Below, one piece after another: positions 43,713 to 51,413 of a stretch of DNA of 64,000 bases. Source of the DNA: Anaerostipes sp. (GTDB lineage Bacteria > Bacillota > Clostridia > Lachnospirales > Lachnospiraceae). Position 1 is the first letter of the stretch. Every line of letters begins with the position of its first letter. The DNA lies in contig NZ_JAGZSD010000002.1 of assembly GCF_018381315.1 (NCBI RefSeq), forward strand, positions 124,001 through 188,000, given 5' to 3'. The translations under genes were made by a program, and so were the position numbers. A model generated the notes under the pieces. That model made no database searches. It saw nothing but the letters and a program-made list of their open reading frames with translations, and was not told the DNA's origin.

Positions 43713-43741
43713 TTGACATGGTTTTCTTTTTTCGCTATAAT
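43713..43741 (+). promoter_or_regulatory. Consensus promoter of icd
   Basis: TTGACA (43713-43718), exactly 17 bases, TATAAT (43736-43741). Perfect sigma-A consensus, 40 bases before the start codon; it also shows that in-frame starts further upstream are not used. Confidence 0.9.
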
Positions 43742-43781
43742 AGTAACAATTTACGGAGAATGCATGAAAAGGAGAACCAGT

Positions 43782-44981
43782 ATGAGCAAAATTGAGATGA
43801 CGACACCGTTGGTTGAGATGGATGGGGATGAAATGACCAGGATCCTCTGGAAAATGATTAAAGATGAGCTTTTGATCCCGTTTATTGACTTAAAGACTGA
43901 GTATTATGACCTTGGATTGGAATACAGAAATGCCACCAATGATCAGGTGACTTTTGATGCGGCAGAGGCTACGAAAAAATACGGGGTAGCAGTTAAATGT
44001 GCTACGATCACACCGAATGCTGCAAGAATGGATGAGTACGATCTCAAAGAAATGTGGAAAAGCCCTAACGGGACAATCCGTGCCATTTTAGACGGAACTG
44101 TTTTCAGAACTCCGATTACGGTAAAAGGAATAGAACCCACGGTCCGTACATGGAAAAAACCGATCACGATTGCAAGACATGCTTATGGGGATGTCTACAA
44201 AGGAGTTGAGATTAAAGTTCCGGGTGCAGGGAAAGCAGAATTAGTTTATACAGCAGAAGACGGCACTCAGATGAAAGAGCTGATTCATGAATTTGATGGT
44301 GCCGGAATCCTGCAGGGAATGCATAACACAGAGAAATCTATCCGCAGTTTTGCAAAGAGCTGCTTTACATATGCATTGGATACAAAACAGGATCTGTGGT
44401 TTGCCACAAAAGACACCATTTCAAAGAAATATGACCACACATTCAAGGATATTTTCCAGGAAATCTATGATGCAGAATACAAAGATCAGTTTGAAGCTGC
44501 TGGAATCGAGTATTTCTATACATTGATTGATGATGCAGTTGCGCGTGTAATGAAATCAGAGGGAGGCTATATCTGGGCCTGCAAGAATTATGACGGGGAT
44601 GTAATGAGTGATATGGTATCTTCTGCATTTGGATCCCTTGCTATGATGACATCAGTTTTAGTATCTCCGGACGGATATTACGAGTATGAAGCAGCCCATG
44701 GAACCGTACAGCGCCATTATTACAAGCACCTTAAAGGAGAAGAGACGTCTACTAATTCTGTAGCTACAATCTTTGCCTGGACAGGAGCATTAAGAAAACG
44801 CGGCGAGATGGACGCTAACCAAGCACTGGCTGAATTTGCTGACAAACTTGAAAAAGCTACTATAGACACGATTGAAGAAGGAACCATGACAAAGGACCTT
44901 GCGCTGATTACAACATTAGAAAATGTCAATGTGGTCAACAGCCAGGACTTTATTAAAGCGGTTGCTGCGAAACTGTCATAG
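43782..44981 (+). CDS. icd: NADP-dependent isocitrate dehydrogenase (eukaryote-like dimeric type)
   Basis: 399 residues from ATG 43782 behind AAAAGGAG; an in-frame start at 43692 lies upstream of the promoter and is rejected. VEMDGDEMTRILW at the start, TITPNAARMDEYDLKEMWKSPNGTIRAILDGTVFR (split motif near 72-105), YIWACKNYDGDVMSD near 268 and EAAHGTVQRHYY near 305 are hallmarks of the type II NADP-IDH group rather than the Escherichia coli-like type. It converts isocitrate to 2-oxoglutarate with NADPH formation, mainly for glutamate synthesis in a fermenter. Monocistronic with its own promoter and terminator. Confidence 0.94.
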   Translation: MSKIEMTTPLVEMDGDEMTRILWKMIKDELLIPFIDLKTEYYDLGLEYRNATNDQVTFDAAEATKKYGVAVKCATITPNAARMDEYDLKEMWKSPNGTIRAILDGTVFRTPITVKGIEPTVRTWKKPITIARHAYGDVYKGVEIKVPGAGKAELVYTAEDGTQMKELIHEFDGAGILQGMHNTEKSIRSFAKSCFTYALDTKQDLWFATKDTISKKYDHTFKDIFQEIYDAEYKDQFEAAGIEYFYTLIDDAVARVMKSEGGYIWACKNYDGDVMSDMVSSAFGSLAMMTSVLVSPDGYYEYEAAHGTVQRHYYKHLKGEETSTNSVATIFAWTGALRKRGEMDANQALAEFADKLEKATIDTIEEGTMTKDLALITTLENVNVVNSQDFIKAVAAKLS

Positions 44982-45053
44982 GAAGACTAATCTGGTATTC
45001 CAATCATGCAGAACATGAAGGTGCCATCCTGTAATAATTTAAATTCCGAAGGA

Positions 45054-45092
45054 AAAAGATCTTGGAAATGAAAGATTCCAAGATCTTTTTTC
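45054..45092 (+). terminator. Intrinsic terminator of icd
   Basis: AAAAGATCTTGGAA (45054-45067) pairs perfectly with TTCCAAGATCTTTT (45076-45089), followed by more T. Repeat family 1 copy B starts 5 bases later. Confidence 0.9.
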
Positions 45093-45096
45093 TTTC

Positions 45097-45150
45097 ATTT
45101 CATAGGAAAATGCGTTCTATGAAATAAAAAACGCTCCGCCAGGATCGCAC
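45097..45150 (+). repeat. Dispersed intergenic repeat family 1, copy B
   Basis: The most diverged copy: ATTTCATAGG (45097-45106) pairs with TCTATGAAAT, and the loop TGCG can pair with CGCA downstream. The remaining gap to 45349 holds a CCGCC/GGCGG hairpin (near 45183-45195) and the next promoter. No gene is seen in this 368-base interval. Confidence 0.65.
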
Positions 45151-45247
45151 TGTGGTGACAAGGAATCATGCCGCCAAAGCGACCCGCCGCAGGCGGAGAA
45201 TCCCGCTCGCAGAATTCGTTTTTGTTGCACAAGATTGGAAAAAATTG

Positions 45248-45276
45248 TTGATTATCTTCTGTGTGAATGATATAAT
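45248..45276 (+). promoter_or_regulatory. Promoter of the coiled-coil gene
   Basis: TTGATT (45248-45253), 17-base spacer, TATAAT (45271-45276) with an extended -10 TGA in front. Confidence 0.75.
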
Positions 45277-45349
45277 CAGTAATATAAATTATGCTGAAAC
45301 TGAATATGTGCAAAAGAAAATTTTATAACAATGGAAGGGGGCGCTTCAG

Positions 45350-46228
45350 GTGTTATCAAACAAAGAATTTCAGCAGCTTGCAGGAATATTTGATATAAAA
45401 TTAAGTCCGATTTCTCAACAATTACATACGATAGATTTGAGTCTGGAAACAGGATTCGATACAGTAGACAACCGGTTAGACGAAATAGATGTAAGGTTCA
45501 ATACAGTAGACAGCCGGCTGGATACAATGGATGAAAGATTCGATGCAGTAAACAGTCGGTTGGATACAATGGATGAAAGATTCGATGCAGTAGACAAACG
45601 GTTGGATACAATGGATGAAAGATTTGATTCAGTAGATAATCGGCTGGATACAATGGATGTCAGATTCGACATAGTAGACAGCCGGCTGGATGAAATGGAT
45701 ACAAGATTCGACACAGTAGACAGCCGTCTGGACGAAATGGATGTAAGGTTCGATATAGTAGACAGCCGGTTGGATGAAATGGATACAAGATTTGATACAG
45801 TAGACAGCCGTCTGGACGAAATAGATACAAGATTCGATACAGTAGACAGCCGTCTGGATACAATTGAAAATCATTTGATTGAATTAGACGAAAAATTTAT
45901 TTTAGTTGACAGTCAGATCAATGAGATGAATCAGCATATGGATACGATGCAGAATGAAATTACTCTGCTTGTACGAAAGACAGACTTGATAGAAAAAGAC
46001 TTGTACAGAACAGAAAATATGGTTTCAAAAATTGGAAATACACTGGATAATGGGGTATTGCCAAAACTGGAATCTTTATATGACGGCTACCTGCATAATA
46101 AGGATATTACATTTCGTCTGGTCACAAATATAGAGGCAGAATCTTTGGAGAATATAGATATATTAAAAAAGATAGCAGAGGATCATTCAGAACGGATTAA
46201 CAAATTAGAAAGCCAACAAGAGAGTTAA
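45350..46228 (+). CDS. Coiled-coil protein built of ten 14-residue repeats
   Basis: 292 residues, starting at GTG 45350 behind GGAAGGGGG; no ATG fits. Residues 35-174 are ten tandem units of two heptads of the form RLDxMDxRFDxVDS, with L/F and M/V/I on the a and d positions, giving an acidic, very regular coiled coil. Weaker heptads continue to about 230. No signal peptide, membrane segment or enzymatic motif is present, so a cytoplasmic rod is expected. At the DNA level this is a 42-bp repeat and could change copy number. I do not recognise a function. Its ends (residues 1-34 and 230-292) are unique sequence and better targets for homology searching. Confidence 0.8.
   Translation: MLSNKEFQQLAGIFDIKLSPISQQLHTIDLSLETGFDTVDNRLDEIDVRFNTVDSRLDTMDERFDAVNSRLDTMDERFDAVDKRLDTMDERFDSVDNRLDTMDVRFDIVDSRLDEMDTRFDTVDSRLDEMDVRFDIVDSRLDEMDTRFDTVDSRLDEIDTRFDTVDSRLDTIENHLIELDEKFILVDSQINEMNQHMDTMQNEITLLVRKTDLIEKDLYRTENMVSKIGNTLDNGVLPKLESLYDGYLHNKDITFRLVTNIEAESLENIDILKKIAEDHSERINKLESQQES
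45452..45871 (+). repeat. 42-bp tandem repeat array inside the coiled-coil gene
   Basis: Ten degenerate 42-base units encoding the 14-residue double heptad. Some neighbouring units are almost identical, which points to recent duplication by slippage or recombination. Confidence 0.85.
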
Positions 46229-46257
46229 ACAAGAATGTAAAAAAAGTAAAATAATGG

Positions 46258-46286
46258 TTGTAAAATGATGACAAATGTATTATAAT
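46258..46286 (+). promoter_or_regulatory. Promoter of the candidate RNA at 46291
   Basis: TTGTAA (46258-46263), 17-base spacer, TATAAT (46281-46286). The expected start point coincides with the first bases of the long helix. Confidence 0.6.
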
Positions 46287-46290
46287 GTAA

Positions 46291-46466
46291 ATCAAGGATG
46301 AGAAATCATTCTCACAATATCTCATACGAATATATCATTCATCTCTTTTCAAATATAAACTACTAAGACATACGCAAAACTCGGCGTATGAATCTCATTC
46401 CAACCGAATCTATATCTAATTTTAATACTTCCAATCATTGAAGTGAGAGTGGTTTCCATCCTTGAT
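46291..46466 (+). ncRNA. Candidate RNA (or MITE) closed by a 24-bp helix
   Basis: ATCAAGGATG (46291-46300) pairs perfectly with CATCCTTGAT (46457-46466). After one bulged A, GAAATCATTCTCAC (46302-46315) pairs fully with GTGAGAGTGGTTTC (46443-46456) if two U.G pairs are allowed. Inside lies a hairpin CATACGC/GCGTATG (46369-46390). The U.G pairs work only in a plus-strand RNA. Length (about 176 nt) and a closed-stem plan recall 6S-type RNAs, but the central loop is large and the identity is not shown. A miniature transposon with terminal inverted repeats is the main alternative. Confidence 0.5.
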
Positions 46467-46478
46467 ATAAAAAATAAC

Positions 46479-46508
46479 TTGACATAATTTGGTTTCCTGG
46501 AATATAAT
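46479..46508 (+). promoter_or_regulatory. Promoter of the trp operon leader
   Basis: TTGACA (46479-46484), 18-base spacer, TATAAT (46503-46508). Transcription would begin near 46515, at the base of the T-box. Confidence 0.85.
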
Positions 46509-46514
46509 AATAAA

Positions 46515-46800
46515 AAATTAAAAAATCCTTTGAGCAAAAGTAAGTAGCTTGGCAAACGGTTTTACAGAGAGCTGTCGGTTGGTGGAAGACAGCATACACG
46601 TGTCATGTGAATGGGTTTGTGAGGAGCGCAGAGAACACAGTTTGTCAGTATCTGCCGCCGTGATCCCGCGTTATGGGAACGGAGTATAAAAGCACATGCG
46701 GAGTACTCTAAGAGGAGAGTTCATAATTTCGGAAGGACTCTTAAATTTGGGTGGCACCACGGTCTATCGTCCCTTGTATGAGGGATGATAGGCTTTTTTT
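46515..46800 (+). promoter_or_regulatory. T-box riboswitch (tryptophan-specific) upstream of trpE
   Basis: Stem I carries AGAGAGC (46566-46572), a GGTTGGTGG distal loop element and, on the return strand, GAATGG with TGG (46612-46614) as the tryptophan specifier codon. The T-box sequence TGGGTGGCACCACGG is at 46748-46762. A terminator follows: CTATC.TCCCT against AGGGA.GATAG (46764-46791), then T8. Uncharged tRNA-Trp pairing with the T-box bulge would prevent the terminator and turn on the operon. The 683-base gap before trpE therefore holds a candidate RNA, this riboswitch and repeat copy C. Confidence 0.92.
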
Positions 46801-46862
46801 ATTTCATAGGAAAGTGCGCCCTATGAAATAAAAAACACTCCGTGCAGGATGCGCACAAATGC
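46801..46862 (+). repeat. Dispersed intergenic repeat family 1, copy C
   Basis: The best-preserved copy: ATTTCATAGG and CCTATGAAAT form a perfect 10-bp stem; loop GTGCGC is complementary to downstream GCGCAC (46851-46856), giving a possible pseudoknot. It lies between the T-box terminator and the trpE ribosome site, so it is part of the trp mRNA leader when the T-box reads through. Confidence 0.75.
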
Positions 46863-46911
46863 TCAAAGTAAATGAACAAAACAACACGATGTGAATAGAC
46901 AGGAGGATTAT

Positions 46912-48369
46912 ATGTTAAGTCCAACACTAGAACAAGTTAAAAATTTATTGACAATCTATCCGACAGTGCCGGTGTTTTATGAGGTATTGGCGGATCATGT
47001 GACACCGATACAAGTATTTATGGCACTGAGAAAGTCCGGAACACCTTCTTTCATGCTGGAGAGTGTGGAAAACAGAGACCAGTGGGGGCGGTATTCATTC
47101 ATAGGTGTAAATCCAAAGAAGGAAATAAAAATCAATGGTACACAGATAGAGATTGACGGAGAGAAACAGACTGTGGAAAACCATATTGCTTATTTAATAG
47201 ACATGGTCAATGCATACCAGTCTCCGGTGCTGGTTGATAAACCAAAGCTTACAGGAGGATTCATCGGATATTTTGGTTATGACACTATCCGGTTTGTGGA
47301 AAAGAAACTGACGAATATACCGGAGGATGATCTGCAAATGCCTGAATGTCATTTGTGTATGTATGATGAGATTGTGGCGTTTGACCATCTTACCAATCGG
47401 GTGATTGTCATCCAGAATGTCCATGAAAATGATGACCTTGAGAAAAAATATGAGAGCCTGGAACCGAGGGCAAAACAGATGATTGAACAGATCGACAGCT
47501 TTCGGATGGCCAGAAAGAACCGCACAGGGGAAAGTGAGATAAAGGTCATATCCAATCTGTCCAAGGAAGAGTACAAAGCAGGAGTTAAGAAAGCTAAGGA
47601 ATATATCAAAAATGGGGATATCTTTCAGGTTGTTCTGTCACAGAGATTTGAAGTTGAGAGTGAGGCTGATCCTTTTGATGTATACCGATGTCTCAGGACA
47701 ACAAACCCTTCTCCATACTTATATTTCTTTGATTTTGTAGATTATCAGATTGCAGGAGCATCCCCTGAGATGCTGGTAAGTGTCACAAATGGAATCGTGA
47801 CAACAAAGCCGATCGCAGGCACGGTGCCGAGAGGAACGACCAAAAAAGAAGACGATATCTTAGTCAGACAGCTCAGGCATGACCCGAAGGAACAGGCTGA
47901 ACACACCATGCTTGTGGATCTTGGACGGAATGATGTGGGAAAAGTATGCCGGTTTGGTACTGTCCGTGTGGATAACTTTATGTCGGTAGAGAAATATTCC
48001 AAGGTGACCCATTTGGTAAGTGACGTGCAGGGAGAACTGAGGGAAGATAAGACGGCGCTGGATGCCCTGATGAGTATTCTGCCTGCTGGAACATTATCCG
48101 GAGCACCCAAAGTCAGAGCAATGGAAATTATTGATGAGCTGGAAAATAAAAAACGGGGACTTTACGGAGGAACAGTCGGATACCTGGCGTTTGACGGGAA
48201 TATTGATACCTGTATTGCCATCCGGACTGTGCTGTTTAAAGACGGAAAGGGATATGTGCAGGCAGGGGCCGGAATTGTGGCAGATTCTGATCCGGAAAAG
48301 GAATATGCGGAGACCGAGAACAAAGCACTTGCAGTCATCAATGCGATTAAGGAGGCGGCAGAATTATGA
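46912..48369 (+). CDS. trpE: Anthranilate synthase component I
   Basis: 485 residues from ATG 46912 behind CAGGAGG; an in-frame start at 46891 lacks a site. SFMLESVENRDQWGRYSFIG near 50 contains the LES-type motif for tryptophan feedback binding. ASPEMLVSV, KPIAGTVPRG, DLGRNDVGKV and GAGIVADSDPEKEYAETENKA are chorismate-binding signatures. With TrpG it converts chorismate and glutamine to anthranilate. First gene of the operon controlled by the T-box. Stop overlaps the next start (ATGA). Confidence 0.96.
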   Translation: MLSPTLEQVKNLLTIYPTVPVFYEVLADHVTPIQVFMALRKSGTPSFMLESVENRDQWGRYSFIGVNPKKEIKINGTQIEIDGEKQTVENHIAYLIDMVNAYQSPVLVDKPKLTGGFIGYFGYDTIRFVEKKLTNIPEDDLQMPECHLCMYDEIVAFDHLTNRVIVIQNVHENDDLEKKYESLEPRAKQMIEQIDSFRMARKNRTGESEIKVISNLSKEEYKAGVKKAKEYIKNGDIFQVVLSQRFEVESEADPFDVYRCLRTTNPSPYLYFFDFVDYQIAGASPEMLVSVTNGIVTTKPIAGTVPRGTTKKEDDILVRQLRHDPKEQAEHTMLVDLGRNDVGKVCRFGTVRVDNFMSVEKYSKVTHLVSDVQGELREDKTALDALMSILPAGTLSGAPKVRAMEIIDELENKKRGLYGGTVGYLAFDGNIDTCIAIRTVLFKDGKGYVQAGAGIVADSDPEKEYAETENKALAVINAIKEAAEL

Positions 48370-50003
48370 TCTTATTAATTGATAACTACGATTCTTTTAC
48401 TTATAACGTCTATCAGGGGATTGGTGAACTGTACGAACATATAGAGGTCGTCAGGAATGATGAAATCACACTTGAAGAGATAGAGAAGAAAGATATAGAG
48501 GCACTGATCATTTCACCGGGCCCGGGATATCCGGAATCCGCAGGCATTTCAAAAGAAGCGGTCCGCTGTTTTGCAGGCAGGGTCCCGATACTTGGGATTT
48601 GTCTTGGACATCAGGCAATCGGAGAAGTATTCGGTGCCAAGACTGTTCATGCGCAGCAGCTGATGCACGGAAAACAGAGTAATATCCAGATTGACAGCAG
48701 TGTTCCGCTGTTTCATGGACTGCCGGAGACGATTCCGGTGGCCAGATATCATTCCCTGATTGTAGCAGGTGAAGGAATGCCGGATGTTCTCTCTGTAGTG
48801 GGTACGGATGATGAAGGCCAGATTATGGCAGTAAAACACAAAGACTATGATGTTTACGGCATACAGTTTCATCCGGAGTCCATTCTCACTGAGTCTGGAA
48901 AAACCATTTTCGAAAACTTTTTAAAGATTGCAGGAATAGAAATAAAGGAAGAAAAGAAGGAGAACGAGATGGAGACAGCCCAGAGAACCGTAATGAAGCC
49001 ATACTTGGAAAAGATAGTGGAAGGAAAGCATCTGACTGCTGACGAGGCATATGAAGCCATGGACTGTATCATGTCGGGGGGAGCTACCCAGGCGCAGATT
49101 GCAAGCTTTGTTACAGGACTCAGAATGAACCACGAGACGGTAGATGAAATCACCGGATTTGCAAAAGTCATGAGGGCAAAGGCCGCGGTGGTTCCCAATG
49201 AGACAGAAGCCATTGATATTGTGGGAACCGGCGGTGATCTGGCCAGCAGCTTTAATATTTCCACAACGTCTGCATTTGTCATCGCAGGAGCGGGGCAGAA
49301 AGTGGCGAAGCACGGCAACCGCAGCGTATCCTCAAAGAGCGGGGCAGCGGATGTACTGGAAGCGTTAGGAGCGAAGATCGGACTGTCACCGGAGCAAAAC
49401 CAAAAATGTCTGGAGGAAATCGGAGTGGCATTCCTGTTTGCACAGACCCATCACGGATCTATGAAATATGCCGGCCCCGTGAGAGCACAGCTTGGGGTAA
49501 GGTCTGTATTTAATATTTTAGGACCGCTGGCAAATCCGGCCATGACAAATTATATAGTACTTGGAGTATATGAGGAGGAGCTTTTAAGGCCAATGGCAGA
49601 GGTCATGCAGAATCTGGGGGTCAAACAGGCCATGATTGTATATGGGGATGACTGTCTGGATGAAATATCGATCTCTGATACTACAAGTATCTGTGAAATC
49701 CGGGACGGAAAGCTGATCTCCTACAAAATCAGTCCGGAAGAGTTTGGCATTTCCATGGCAGAAAAAGACTCAATCAAGGGCGGAACATCTGACGAAAATG
49801 CAGTGATCACCAGAGAGATTCTGACAGGAAAAGAACAGGGTCCAAAGCGGGATATCGTTCTTTTAAATGCAGGAAGTGCACTCTACACTATAGGAGCGGC
49901 AAAGGATATGCAGGAAGGAATTGAAATGGCAAGGAAGTCCATTGATTCCGGAAAAGCTTTGGAAAAGCTGAATCAGTTCATTGAATTTACGAACCGTTAT
50001 TAG
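48366..50003 (+). CDS. trpGD: Fused anthranilate synthase glutaminase and anthranilate phosphoribosyltransferase
   Basis: 545 residues, starting at ATG 48366 behind GGAGG and overlapping trpE by 4 bases. Residues 1-190 are a class I glutamine amidotransferase (GICLGHQAIG with Cys 79, and FHPESI). From about 200 it is TrpD: GTGGDLASSFNISTTSA, KHGNRSVSSKSGAADVLEALG and GPLANPA. The fusion parallels the enterobacterial TrpD but arose in many lineages. It provides ammonia to TrpE and then adds phosphoribose to anthranilate. No internal start is needed. Confidence 0.95.
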   Translation: MILLIDNYDSFTYNVYQGIGELYEHIEVVRNDEITLEEIEKKDIEALIISPGPGYPESAGISKEAVRCFAGRVPILGICLGHQAIGEVFGAKTVHAQQLMHGKQSNIQIDSSVPLFHGLPETIPVARYHSLIVAGEGMPDVLSVVGTDDEGQIMAVKHKDYDVYGIQFHPESILTESGKTIFENFLKIAGIEIKEEKKENEMETAQRTVMKPYLEKIVEGKHLTADEAYEAMDCIMSGGATQAQIASFVTGLRMNHETVDEITGFAKVMRAKAAVVPNETEAIDIVGTGGDLASSFNISTTSAFVIAGAGQKVAKHGNRSVSSKSGAADVLEALGAKIGLSPEQNQKCLEEIGVAFLFAQTHHGSMKYAGPVRAQLGVRSVFNILGPLANPAMTNYIVLGVYEEELLRPMAEVMQNLGVKQAMIVYGDDCLDEISISDTTSICEIRDGKLISYKISPEEFGISMAEKDSIKGGTSDENAVITREILTGKEQGPKRDIVLLNAGSALYTIGAAKDMQEGIEMARKSIDSGKALEKLNQFIEFTNRY

Positions 50004-50013
50004 GAGAAGGCCA

Positions 50014-50793
50014 ATGATATTAGATGAAATTGTAGAAAAAAGAAGAGAGCAGCTGGAGAGAGAGAAAGAAAATGTTCCGTTTGAAGAAATGCGGGAGATG
50101 GCCCTGAATTCTAAAAGAACCTCACTTGATTTTAAGGCGGCGCTGCAGGCTGAGGGGATCTCCATTATTTCAGAAGTGAAGAAGGCATCTCCTTCCAAAG
50201 GCATCATCTCAGAAGATTTTCGGCCGGCAGAACAGGCAGAAGCTTATGAAAAAGCCGGCGCCAGCGCAATATCCTGTCTGACAGAGGAACACTACTTTAA
50301 AGGAGCCGCCAAATACCTGGCGGATATCAGGGCTATTGTCAGCATACCGATTCTGAGAAAGGACTTTATATTTGACGAATATCAGATTTATGAGGCAAAG
50401 GTTTTGGGAGCCGATGCAGTCCTTCTGATTGCCGCGATTCTTAAAGAAGAGGAAATACTGAAATTCCGCCGTCTGGCAGAGTCTCTTGGGCTTTACTGCC
50501 TGACAGAAGTGCACAACGAGGAAGAACTTGACAAAGTGATACGCTGTAAATGTGATATTATCGGCATCAATAACCGGGATCTGAAGACCTTCCATGTGGA
50601 TCTGGATACCACAAAGAATCTGGCTGCAAAGATTCCCTACGATGCAGTTCTTGTATCTGAGAGTGGGATGAAAGACGGAGCAGATATAAAAACCGTACGG
50701 GAATATGGAGCCGATGCAGTGCTTATCGGGGAAACCCTGATGCGGTCTGACAATATAAAAATGACAATAGATGAATTGAGGGGAAGCCTATGA
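50014..50793 (+). CDS. trpC: Indole-3-glycerol phosphate synthase
   Basis: 259 residues from ATG 50014 behind AGGAGAAGG. ISEVKKASPSKG holds the catalytic Lys and phosphate loop; LRKDFIFDEYQIYEAKVLGADAVLL (split near 108-132) and NNRDLKTF, SESGMK, IGETLMR complete the barrel. It closes the indole ring from carboxyphenylaminodeoxyribulose phosphate. It overlaps trpF by 4 bases. Confidence 0.95.
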   Translation: MILDEIVEKRREQLEREKENVPFEEMREMALNSKRTSLDFKAALQAEGISIISEVKKASPSKGIISEDFRPAEQAEAYEKAGASAISCLTEEHYFKGAAKYLADIRAIVSIPILRKDFIFDEYQIYEAKVLGADAVLLIAAILKEEEILKFRRLAESLGLYCLTEVHNEEELDKVIRCKCDIIGINNRDLKTFHVDLDTTKNLAAKIPYDAVLVSESGMKDGADIKTVREYGADAVLIGETLMRSDNIKMTIDELRGSL

Positions 50794-51413
50794 AAATAAA
50801 AATGTGCGGGCTTCGGAGAACGGAGGACATCATTTATGCAAATGAGTGTATTCCGGACTATATAGGCTTTGTGTTTGCTGAGAGCAAAAGAAAAGTCAGC
50901 GCAGAAAAAGCAGCGAAACTGGGGAAAGAATTAAATCCTTCCATAAAAAAAGTGGGCGTTTTTGTAAATGAACCGGTCAGAGATTTGATTTTGGCGGCTG
51001 AGCAGTCGGGAATTGATATTATTCAGCTGCACGGAGATGAGGACAGAGAGTACATCAATGAAGTAAAGCAGGGGACTGAAAAAGAGATTTGGAAAGCTGT
51101 CAGGGTGAAAACGGCAGAAGACATAGAAAAAACTTTAAAGCTTCCGGCAGATAAGCTTTTGCTGGACAGTTTTTCAGAAAATTCCTACGGAGGAACCGGA
51201 AAAGTAATGGATTTTGACGTGCTGCGTCAGATAAAGATCCCAAAGCCCTACTTTATAGCAGGAGGCCTGACGATAGAAAATCTCCCCGGGATTTTGGAAG
51301 GTTTAGAACCATACGGAATTGATATCTCCAGCGGAATTGAGAGCGGGGGAGTCAAAGACAGAGATAAAATGATGCGTGTAACCCAGTGTGTAAGAGGAGG
51401 AAACAATGAGTAA
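50790..51413 (+). CDS. trpF: Phosphoribosylanthranilate isomerase
   Basis: 207 residues, starting at ATG 50790. KMCGLRRTED at the start holds the catalytic Cys, QLHGDED the barrel motif near 78, and LLDSF.. with the catalytic Asp near 127; AGGLTIENL and DISSGIESGGVKD bind phosphate. A normal-length, separate TrpF rather than a TrpC-TrpF fusion. It overlaps trpB by 8 bases. Confidence 0.95.
   Translation: MKIKMCGLRRTEDIIYANECIPDYIGFVFAESKRKVSAEKAAKLGKELNPSIKKVGVFVNEPVRDLILAAEQSGIDIIQLHGDEDREYINEVKQGTEKEIWKAVRVKTAEDIEKTLKLPADKLLLDSFSENSYGGTGKVMDFDVLRQIKIPKPYFIAGGLTIENLPGILEGLEPYGIDISSGIESGGVKDRDKMMRVTQCVRGGNNE

Noticed and set aside
45452..45871. Possible CRISPR array because of regular repeats
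   Set aside because: The 42-base units are contiguous, in frame and coding, with no unique spacers and no cas genes nearby.
45415..45874. Three overlapping minus-strand open frames across the coiled-coil gene
   Set aside because: They are mirror frames of the 42-bp repeat array; they have no ribosome sites and encode only low-complexity repeats.
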